Source of the DNA: an uncultured Acinetobacter sp.
GTDB lineage: Bacteria; Pseudomonadota; Gammaproteobacteria; Pseudomonadales; Moraxellaceae
Assembly (NCBI GenBank): GCA_900766635.1
Contig: CAAFWA010000043.1
Coordinates: 1 to 7,404, forward strand
Reading direction: 5' to 3'
DNA length: 7,404 bases
Position 1 is the first letter of the stretch. Every line of letters starts with the position of its first letter. Positions 1 to 6,395 of the stretch are shown here, in pieces. The notes beneath the pieces were generated by a model. It saw nothing but the letters and a program-made list of their open reading frames with translations, had not been told where the DNA came from and did not search any database. The position numbers and the translations under genes were made by a program.

Positions 1-173
1 ACCTGTGCTTCACCGGTTAAAATGACCGCCCGAAGTTCACGATTTTTGGCCAACAGATCAGCAGTTTGAATTAATTCTTTGAGCAAGCTAAAACTCATAG
101 CATTGCGTTTTTCAGGACGATTTAAACGCACAATCGCAATGCCATCTTGATATTCAATGATGATATTTTTCAT
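1..173 (-). CDS. Enoyl-CoA hydratase/isomerase (crotonase) family protein, N-terminal part
   Basis: Reading the minus strand from an ATG at 173 gives 57 codons that continue past the left edge. The visible protein begins MKNIIIEYQDGIAIVRLNRP and continues EKRNAM. A short beta strand followed by LNRPEKRNAM (residues 17-26) and a helix that begins SFSLLKEL is the classic N-terminus of the crotonase superfamily, which binds acyl-CoA thioesters and does hydration, isomerisation or related chemistry. The oxyanion-hole and catalytic residues lie outside the window, so the exact reaction cannot be told. The Shine-Dalgarno match is weak (an AAAGA/GAGA purine run at 181-188). The start lies 58 bp beyond the gacS stop on the same strand with no convincing terminator between them, so read-through from gacS is possible. 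Family assignment is firm; substrate and pathway are unknown. Confidence 0.85.
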   Translation of the reverse strand, partial: MKNIIIEYQDGIAIVRLNRPEKRNAMSFSLLKELIQTADLLAKNRELRAVILTGEAQ

Positions 174-231
174 CTTATTGTCTTTCTCTTCTTATGTGCT
201 TTTTTTAAGCATAGCATAGACACACTGTATA

Positions 232-3045
232 TTAATCGAGTGCTTGGTTTTTAAATAATTGCTGTGCGGCATCACGTACTTGGTCAATTGCCGCTTTAAG
301 TTCATCAAAACGTAGCAATGCTGCATCAATAAAGGCTTGATCGGCAATACGTTGTTCTTTACGCAAAATCGAAACAAATTGTTCAAACTCTCCGCTGACC
401 TTTTGGAGTTTTGGTGTGCCAACATAACGCGTTGCACCATATAAACGATGCAACACGTGTTCAAGATGTGGGAAGTCTTCTACTTCAATCAGTTCTTGCA
501 TCTCGGCAAGTTCTTTATCAAAGCTTTCAATCAACATTTTGAGTAAATCTAAAGCTAAATCTTCTTTGTTGGCCGCCAATTGCAGACTTTGTTGCCAGTC
601 TAAAATTTCAGGATCGATACTGTGATGGGTGATGTGGTTTTCTAAGGCAAGCTGAGTGGAACTAAAACTTTGTTTGGTCCATTGTGTTAAGATTTGGATA
701 ATCTGTTCAATCTGAATTGGCTTGGTGACGTAATCATCCATGCCACCTTGCAACAGGCGTTGTTTTTCATCGGCAAGGGCGTGCGCCGTGAGGGCAATCA
801 CCGGTAAACGCTGTGTATGTTCAAAGGTTGATTCAAGTGAACGAATGGCACGTGTGGTATCTAAGCCTGACATCACCGGCATTTGAATATCCATAAACAC
901 CAAATCAAAGCTTGGCTCACCACGCTGCATGTGTTGTTCTAAAATATTTAAGGCTTCTTGGCCGCTTAATGCACGGGTCATTTTGACATTTAATTCACCC
1001 AATAATGCTTCAAGGACAATGAGATTCGGTAAATGATCATCCACTGCTAAAACATGCAATCCTTGGCCATTAAATTGCTCAAATTCTTCTACAACAACAG
1101 GGTCTTGATGATTTAGTAAAGCAATTAACGCACTACGACTTAACGGTTGATACAGGGCACGGGCTTGATATTGTTGCAACACATTCGGTTCAAGCTGCAT
1201 CTGATAGCCATAGACGGCCAAATGCCCACGATAACGATGACGAATTTCACGTAATAAAGCCGCCGTATCGCCACTATGATCGACAATCAGCCATGTATGT
1301 TCATTGGCATCGAGCTGATTTAAATCACTAAACAGCTCTAAAATTGAGTTTGATTCACGATGCTGCACCTGATAATTTTCTAAATAATGACGTAAGACAT
1401 TGGCTGTGGCAGGGTGTGATAAATACGACAGTACTTGAATATGACTTAAATCAGGATGCGGCATGTAGTCGTCTTCATTGACCCCAAACATGGCGGTAAA
1501 CCAAAAGGTCGAGCCTTTTTCAGTTGGCGCACGTTCTTGATTGTCTTCAAAGCCAATATGACCATGCATGAGATGGACAAGTTGTTTAGAAATCGCCAAA
1601 CCTAAACCTGTACCGCCAAATTGACGTGTGACCGAGGCATCGCCTTGCGAGAACGATTCAAATAGCTTTTTACGGTCTGTACCACTTAAACCAATGCCAC
1701 TGTCTTGCACACTAAAATGTAATAAGCATTGACCAATATCATCATGTTCCATGCGTACACGCACAATGATTTCGCCATCAGGGGTAAATTTAATCGCATT
1801 AGAAATTAGATTGGTTAAAATTTGCTTAAAGCGTAGCGCATCGCCAATCACGTGATGGGGAATATTGTCGGCATAGTAAAAAGCCATAGAGATTTGTTTT
1901 TGCGCTGCCAAAGGCGAGAGCATATCCATCACATCAAAAATAGCTTCTTCTAAATCAAATGGCGCCGTTTCAAGTTCAAGTTTGCCTGCATCAATTTTAG
2001 AAAAATCGAGCACATCATTAATTAAGGCCAATAAATGCGCCGAAGATTTACGAATAGTTTGTAAATACAGGTTTTGCTCAGTCGATAAATTACCTTGACG
2101 CAACAATAAATGAATAAAGCCATCAATACTGTTTAAAGGCGTGCGTAACTCGTGGCTGATATTGGCTAAAAACACCGATTTAGATTGGTTGGCCTGAATG
2201 GCCTGATCACGGGCTTGACGATAGGTAATATTTTGAACTTCGAGCGTATCTAAGGTGCGACGCAAATCATCTTCGGTTTGTTCGGTGTGTTCTTTGAGTT
2301 CTAAAAAGCTGTAATGTAAACGTTTAACCACATTGGCAATATCACGTTGTAAAAGACGCAGCTCGCCTGTACTGTTAATCACCATATGTTGATCTAACGT
2401 GTCGGCATTTAAGCGTTGTAACTGCATCCGAATTTCGTACATCGGAGCAATCCAACGCCGTGAATAAAAATTTAAACACAGCAATAACAGCAATAAAGTC
2501 AATAAGCCTGTTGCCACCAAGACAATTAACACACGATAGCGTGCAATTTGCAGCGGTTGATTGTCTAACTCCACCATCAGCCATGCGACTTTGTTAGGTG
2601 ATTGATGAATGGCCATACCATAAATATGGCTGTCGTTATGTTCAATCGGGCCTAAAAAACTGCTATTAGAAGTAGGTTTAGGCCACGGGGCTTGGGCTTG
2701 ATCGCCTAAACTCAAACGATTTACCCCGTTGGCATCAAGAATGGCTGTGCGAATCACATGTTTATTGTTCATCATGGTTTGCATAAAGGTGCGACCATGA
2801 TCGTAATGCAGCGGATAATAATTGAGGAGGGTAATCGCTTGTTCGGCTTGGGTTTGAAAGCGTGTTAAAATCGCAATCGCCATTTGACGTTGCTGTGCTT
2901 TGGCTGCATCTGAGGTTTCGGTTAAAACTAAAGCTGCACCGACACATGCCAACACCATAATCGGCACAAAAATTAAGGCAATCAATTGTCCGTAGGCATG
3001 ATTTAAGTGTAAGCGCTTAAATAATTTTTTATTGATATTTGACAT
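232..3045 (-). CDS. gacS: GacS/BarA-type hybrid sensor histidine kinase
   Basis: This 937-residue inner-membrane protein is the sensor of the Gac/Rsm two-component system. It phosphorylates the response regulator GacA/UvrY through a four-step His-Asp-His-Asp relay. Visible order: basic N-terminus, TM1 (about 20-41), a periplasmic sensor region of about 130 residues, TM2 (about 172-194), HAMP and coiled coil (about 195-290), and HisKA with phospho-acceptor H298 in the ISHELRTPLN motif. The ATPase domain follows, with N416 (N box), DSGIGL 448-453 and GGTGLGLA 477-484. Next come a degenerate receiver-like segment (about 535-645) and a true receiver with acidic pair D669/D670, phospho-acceptor D719, T753 and K775. 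The C-terminal Hpt domain has H866 in HRLYG, corresponding to HKLHG of BarA. The start is the first ATG after an in-frame stop; the next Met (30) lies inside TM1. No clear Shine-Dalgarno site is seen. The overall layout matches GacS/BarA and no relay residue is missing. In Acinetobacter baumannii GacS is known to influence virulence traits and phenylacetate catabolism. Confidence 0.95.
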   Translation of the reverse strand: MSNINKKLFKRLHLNHAYGQLIALIFVPIMVLACVGAALVLTETSDAAKAQQRQMAIAILTRFQTQAEQAITLLNYYPLHYDHGRTFMQTMMNNKHVIRTAILDANGVNRLSLGDQAQAPWPKPTSNSSFLGPIEHNDSHIYGMAIHQSPNKVAWLMVELDNQPLQIARYRVLIVLVATGLLTLLLLLLCLNFYSRRWIAPMYEIRMQLQRLNADTLDQHMVINSTGELRLLQRDIANVVKRLHYSFLELKEHTEQTEDDLRRTLDTLEVQNITYRQARDQAIQANQSKSVFLANISHELRTPLNSIDGFIHLLLRQGNLSTEQNLYLQTIRKSSAHLLALINDVLDFSKIDAGKLELETAPFDLEEAIFDVMDMLSPLAAQKQISMAFYYADNIPHHVIGDALRFKQILTNLISNAIKFTPDGEIIVRVRMEHDDIGQCLLHFSVQDSGIGLSGTDRKKLFESFSQGDASVTRQFGGTGLGLAISKQLVHLMHGHIGFEDNQERAPTEKGSTFWFTAMFGVNEDDYMPHPDLSHIQVLSYLSHPATANVLRHYLENYQVQHRESNSILELFSDLNQLDANEHTWLIVDHSGDTAALLREIRHRYRGHLAVYGYQMQLEPNVLQQYQARALYQPLSRSALIALLNHQDPVVVEEFEQFNGQGLHVLAVDDHLPNLIVLEALLGELNVKMTRALSGQEALNILEQHMQRGEPSFDLVFMDIQMPVMSGLDTTRAIRSLESTFEHTQRLPVIALTAHALADEKQRLLQGGMDDYVTKPIQIEQIIQILTQWTKQSFSSTQLALENHITHHSIDPEILDWQQSLQLAANKEDLALDLLKMLIESFDKELAEMQELIEVEDFPHLEHVLHRLYGATRYVGTPKLQKVSGEFEQFVSILRKEQRIADQAFIDAALLRFDELKAAIDQVRDAAQQLFKNQALD

Positions 3046-3196
3046 AATCAGTAAGACAGCTTTTGTTTGCGCAAGAGTTTAACATGCTTTTTTCATCTGA
3101 TGCGCCTTTGTACAGGCTAAACAAAAAGCCAAGCAAATGAGTGCAGAATCAAGCATTTTTTCATACAATAGCCAAACCTCGATACAGGTATGGATA
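3046..3196. promoter_or_regulatory. Divergent gacS-cysM intergenic region with a candidate cysM -10 box
   Basis: This 151-bp gap separates the divergent starts of gacS (minus) and cysM (plus), so it should carry both promoters. On the plus strand TACAAT at 3164-3169 matches five of six bases of the sigma-70 -10 consensus and would place transcription start near 3176, about 20 bases before the cysM ATG at 3197. The matching -35 is poor (TGCAGA at 3142-3147, spacer 16, three of six). No convincing promoter was found on the minus strand for gacS. I see no clear operator; the TGTACA palindrome at 3109-3114 is short and may be chance. The existence of promoters here is inferred from gene layout; the box itself is a visual match only. 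Confidence 0.4.
3185..3188 (+). promoter_or_regulatory. Shine-Dalgarno site of cysM (decides the start)
   Basis: CAGG lies 8 bases before the ATG at 3197. The upstream in-frame ATG at 3137 is preceded by AAAAAGCCAAGCAA, which has no Shine-Dalgarno match. This favours the start at 3197, which gives a protein of normal CysM length. Confidence 0.55.
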
Positions 3197-4111
3197 ATGC
3201 GTAATACAACTCCTGATGTTCTAGCAGACGAATTTTTACTTGACCATTATGTGGGCAATACCCCGTTGGTACGTTTACAGCGTCTAGCAAATCATACTCA
3301 AGCAACCGTATTGGCCAAATTAGAGGGTAATAACCCTGCAGGTTCAGTCAAAGATCGTCCTGCTTATAACATGATTATGCAAGCCGAAAAGCGTGGTCAG
3401 ATTCAGCCGGGTGATACGTTAATTGAAGCGACGAGCGGAAATACAGGAATTGCATTGGCTATGGTAGCGGCTATGCGTGGCTACAACATGAAATTGATTA
3501 TGCCGGCCAATTCGAGTCAAGAGCGTAAAGACGCCATGGCTGCCTATGGCGCTGAGTTAATCGAAGCCAACAATATGGAAGAAGCACGTGATCTTGCTTT
3601 GCAAATGCAAGCTGATGGCGTAGGTTTAGTGCTGAATCAGTTTGGCAATCCCGACAATGTCGAGGCACATTATTTGACTACTGGCCCTGAAATTTGGCGT
3701 CAAACTGGGGGTAAAATTACTCATTTTGTCAGCTCAATGGGCACCACAGGCACGATTATGGGGATTTCAAAATACCTCAAAGAGCAAAATCCTGAAGTGC
3801 AAATTATTGGTTTACAGCCGCAAGAGGGTTCAAATATTCCGGGGATTCGCCGTTGGCCAACCGAATATTTACCGACCATTTTTGATGCTTCTCGTGTCGA
3901 TCAAATTATGGATATTCCGCAAATTGAAGCGGAAAAAACAGCACGCCAATTGGCACGTCGTGAGGGGATTAGCGCAGGTGTATCATCAGGCGGAGCGGTA
4001 TGGGCAGCCATTAAAATTGCTGAACAAAATCCCGATGCTGTGATTGTATGTATTGTCTGCGACCGTGGTGACCGTTACTTATCAACGGGCTTATTCTCAG
4101 TTCAAGACTAA
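3197..4111 (+). CDS. cysM: Cysteine synthase B (O-acetylserine sulfhydrylase B)
   Basis: This PLP-dependent cytoplasmic enzyme makes cysteine from O-acetylserine and sulfide. CysM enzymes also accept thiosulfate, giving S-sulfocysteine. In the 304-residue reading, the PLP lysine is K52 in EGNNPAGSVKDR, the substrate-binding loop is TSGNTG at 79-84, the phosphate-binding loop is GTTGT at 182-186, and S263 in SAGVSSGG should contact the pyridine nitrogen. The segment IPGIRRW (214-220) and CDRGDRYLSTG (288-298) are typical of CysM rather than CysK. The reading frame is open back to an ATG at 3137, which would add 20 residues. I chose 3197 because it has a Shine-Dalgarno site, gives a length close to the 303 residues of E. 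coli CysM, and leaves room for the candidate promoter. It is the first gene of a plus-strand cluster, and the next gene starts 22 bp after its stop. Confidence 0.95.
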   Translation: MRNTTPDVLADEFLLDHYVGNTPLVRLQRLANHTQATVLAKLEGNNPAGSVKDRPAYNMIMQAEKRGQIQPGDTLIEATSGNTGIALAMVAAMRGYNMKLIMPANSSQERKDAMAAYGAELIEANNMEEARDLALQMQADGVGLVLNQFGNPDNVEAHYLTTGPEIWRQTGGKITHFVSSMGTTGTIMGISKYLKEQNPEVQIIGLQPQEGSNIPGIRRWPTEYLPTIFDASRVDQIMDIPQIEAEKTARQLARREGISAGVSSGGAVWAAIKIAEQNPDAVIVCIVCDRGDRYLSTGLFSVQD

Positions 4112-4133
4112 ATGATAAAAAAAGGGTCATTGT

Positions 4134-4955
4134 ATGCGTTTACCGGTATTAGTTTTTGACATTGAAACCTTAACCGACAAAAAATCAGGTGCGCATTTAT
4201 ATGACCTTGATTTGCCTGAGGCTGATTTAGATACAGCCTTAGCAAAATTGCGTCGCCAAGAGGCCGGCACTGATTTTCAGCGTTTGCCTTTACATGAAAT
4301 TGTGTGTATTTCAGGGCTTTGGATTAATGAACAAGAACAGATTAAACTGTTTTCATTTAGCCAAGAGCACTACAGCGAGCGTGAAATTTTACAAAAATTT
4401 CTCTCGATTTTTGATAAACGTTATCCTACGTTAGTGAGTTGGAACGGTTCGCAATTTGATTTGCCAGTAATTTTATATCGTGCCATGTATCATGGTTTAT
4501 CTGCGCCAAGTTTATTCGATCAAGGCGAAATTGATAACCAAAAGCGCTATAATAATTATCAGAACCGTTACCATCAGCGCCACGTTGATTTAATGGACGT
4601 GATGGCCATGTTTAATGGTCGTAATTTCCAAAAACTCGATGATATTGCCCATTTATTGGGTTTTCCTGGTAAACGTGGCATTGCAGGCTACCATGTGCCA
4701 CGTTATGTGTCCGAAGGGCAGTGGCAGGCATTAACCAGTTATTGTGAAGGTGATGTGCTCAATACATGGTTGGTGTTTTTACGTTGGGCATTGCTCAAAG
4801 GTTTAATTACCGAAGCCACACATCAGCTTTGGATTCAACGCAGTATCGATTATTTACATACTCAGCCACAACATGGCGAGTTTTTACAGCTATGGTGTGA
4901 TAATTCCAAACACACCGAATTTACAGCATCCGATTTCTCCCCAGATAAAAATTAG
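4134..4955 (+). CDS. Predicted DEDDy 3'-5' exonuclease, PolB exonuclease-like
   Basis: This 273-residue protein looks like a stand-alone version of the proofreading exonuclease domain of family B DNA polymerases, an RNase H-like fold that removes nucleotides from 3' ends with two metal ions. The motifs are in order. Exo I is FDIET with D9 and E11. Exo II is SWNGSQFDLP with N104 and D109. A middle HVDLMD stretch (150-155) is typical of the family. Exo III is YCEGD with Y203 and D207, so it belongs to the DEDDy subgroup. No polymerase domain or signal peptide is present. The catalytic set is complete, so an active enzyme is expected; whether the substrate is DNA or RNA is not known. Its ATG has a good Shine-Dalgarno site, AAAGGG at 4121-4126 with a 7-base spacer. 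It sits 22 bp after cysM and 6 bp before rlmD, so it is very likely co-transcribed with both. The family is often annotated only as a predicted 3'-5' exonuclease. Confidence 0.88.
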   Translation: MRLPVLVFDIETLTDKKSGAHLYDLDLPEADLDTALAKLRRQEAGTDFQRLPLHEIVCISGLWINEQEQIKLFSFSQEHYSEREILQKFLSIFDKRYPTLVSWNGSQFDLPVILYRAMYHGLSAPSLFDQGEIDNQKRYNNYQNRYHQRHVDLMDVMAMFNGRNFQKLDDIAHLLGFPGKRGIAGYHVPRYVSEGQWQALTSYCEGDVLNTWLVFLRWALLKGLITEATHQLWIQRSIDYLHTQPQHGEFLQLWCDNSKHTEFTASDFSPDKN

Positions 4956-4961
4956 GTCTCC

Positions 4962-6350
4962 ATGAAACACAGCGCTAAACCTCGTCCTAAGGCCCAACCC
5001 AAGTACATTTTTCAGGTTGAATCGCTATCACACGAAGGACGAGGGATTGCGCATTATGGTACGCATCCTGATCATCCAAGTGATAAACACGGTAAAAAAG
5101 TCTTTATTGAGGGCGCTTTGCCGGGTGAAACGGTATTGGCCAAAATCACCCATGTGGTGAAACGTTTAGAAGAAGCCACCTGTCTTGAAGTGATGAGTGA
5201 GCCTTCTTCAATGCGAGTTCAGCCTGCTTGCCCGCATATTGAGCGCTGTGGTGGCTGTAATATGCAGCATATTGCCAAAGACGAACAAATTCAGCTTAAA
5301 CAACAGGTATTAGCCTCTCATTTGAGCCATTTTGCAGGTTTGAGCCCACAAAAATGGCTTCAACCGATTCGTTCTGAACGTGAAGATTATCGTCGTAAAG
5401 CCCGTGTTGGGGTGCGTTATTTGCCTGCACAAGATAAATTGGTGGTGGGCTTTCGTGAAAAACAAAGCAATAAACTCACTTCAATTGATCGTTGTTTAAT
5501 TCTGGATCAAAAATTTGGTTCGTTAACCCGTTTAAAACAATTATTGCAAAGTTTAGAGGGTAAAGCGCACATTGGGCACATTGAATTAGCCATGGGCGAT
5601 GAAGACATTGCCTTAGTGATTCGCCATCTGCAGCCGTTTAGTGAACATGATGTCAACCAATTGCAGAAATTTGCGTTAGATAAAGGTTGGCAATTGTATT
5701 TAGATGGCAATGAAGACCAAGGCTTAGTGCGTATTGACCAAGCCAATGCTGCCTCACGGTTACATTATAGTTTCCCTGCATTTGATTTACGTTTTGCATT
5801 TCATCCGCATGACTTTACGCAAGTTAACTCAACAGTAAATCCAAAAATGGTAGAGTTGGCATGCCAATTGCTAGATTTGCAACCCGGTGAGCGTGTGCTC
5901 GATCTATTTTGTGGTTTAGGGAACTTCTCTTTACCCCTAGCTCGTTGTGTAGGTGAACAAGGGCTTGTGATTGGAGTTGAGGGCAGTGATGAGATGGTGA
6001 AGCGTGGTACAGAAAATGCCAAACTCAATCAAATCAAACAGGTAGAGTTTTATTCACAAGATTTAACACAAGATTTTTCGCACCAAGCTTGGGCAATACA
6101 AGGCTTTGATGCATTATTGATTGACCCACCACGTAGCGGTGCGGAACAAGTGATGCATTATGTGCCTAAATTTGGTGCAAAACGCTTGGTTTATGTGTCA
6201 TGTAACCCGGCCACTTTGGCGCGTGATGCGAAAATTTTAGCAGAACATGGCTATGACTTGATTCAAGGTGGTGTCATGGATATGTTTACCCATACTGGGC
6301 ATGTCGAATCAATTGCTTTATTTCAAAAACACCAAATAGACGACTTATAA
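4962..6350 (+). CDS. rlmD: 23S rRNA (uracil-1939-C5)-methyltransferase
   Basis: This SAM-dependent enzyme (also called RumA) methylates C5 of U1939 in 23S rRNA. An N-terminal TRAM-type RNA-binding domain covers about residues 14-78. The four cysteines for a 4Fe-4S cluster are C90, C96, C99 and C178. The C-terminal Rossmann-like methyltransferase domain has FTQVN (285-289), the SAM loop DLFCGLGNF (314-322), DPPR (388-391), the catalytic nucleophile C414 in [10 protein letters not shown], and the likely general base E449 in TGHVES. All the residues expected for activity are present. At 462 residues it is longer than E. coli RlmD (433); part of the excess is a His-rich insertion at about 33-44 within the TRAM region. 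The ATG is preceded by AGG at 4954-4956, which overlaps the TAG stop of the exonuclease gene, so the two genes are tightly linked and may be translationally coupled. RlmD was favoured over TrmA or RlmC because of the TRAM domain and the CX5CX2C cluster motif. Confidence 0.95.
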   Translation: MKHSAKPRPKAQPKYIFQVESLSHEGRGIAHYGTHPDHPSDKHGKKVFIEGALPGETVLAKITHVVKRLEEATCLEVMSEPSSMRVQPACPHIERCGGCNMQHIAKDEQIQLKQQVLASHLSHFAGLSPQKWLQPIRSEREDYRRKARVGVRYLPAQDKLVVGFREKQSNKLTSIDRCLILDQKFGSLTRLKQLLQSLEGKAHIGHIELAMGDEDIALVIRHLQPFSEHDVNQLQKFALDKGWQLYLDGNEDQGLVRIDQANAASRLHYSFPAFDLRFAFHPHDFTQVNSTVNPKMVELACQLLDLQPGERVLDLFCGLGNFSLPLARCVGEQGLVIGVEGSDEMVKRGTENAKLNQIKQVEFYSQDLTQDFSHQAWAIQGFDALLIDPPRSGAEQVMHYVPKFGAKRLVYVSCNPATLARDAKILAEHGYDLIQGGVMDMFTHTGHVESIALFQKHQIDDL

Positions 6351-6366
6351 ATTTATAATATATGAT
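6337..6366 (+). promoter_or_regulatory. Candidate sigma-70 promoter for relA
   Basis: TAGACG at 6337-6342 matches four of six bases of the -35 consensus. It stands 18 bases before TATGAT at 6361-6366, which matches five of six of the -10 consensus. Transcription would start near 6373, leaving a leader of about 23 bases before relA. A perfect TATAAT also occurs at 6354-6359 but has no acceptable -35 at the right distance. The 45-bp gap is the longest in the plus-strand cluster, so a private relA promoter in addition to read-through is reasonable, but this is a visual match in AT-rich DNA. Confidence 0.35.
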
Positions 6367-6395
6367 GCAGCTTAGAAGAGAAGTAGGAGACGGCT

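Noticed and set aside
197..211. Small inverted repeat TGCTT/AAGCA between gacS and the crotonase gene, considered as a terminator
   Set aside because: The stem is only 5 bp with one GC-poor arm pair and the loop is the T run itself, so it is not a credible intrinsic terminator on either strand.
3104..3117. GCCT/AGGC inverted repeat around TGTACA in the divergent region, considered as an operator
   Set aside because: Arms of 4 bp are expected by chance in 151 bp and no second copy or known site pattern supports it.
3726..4043. Plus-strand 105-codon frame inside cysM
   Set aside because: It overlaps a fully conserved cysM reading in another frame and its product shows no recognisable domain; it is a shadow frame.
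5507..6028. Two antisense open frames (5507-5746 and 5801-6028) within rlmD
   Set aside because: Both are opposite a well-conserved gene and their translations show no recognisable family or start signal.
6354..6359. Perfect TATAAT as the relA -10 box
   Set aside because: No -35-like hexamer lies 16-18 bases upstream (ACCAAA and neighbours), so TATGAT at 6361 with TAGACG was preferred, though an extended or weak promoter here cannot be excluded.
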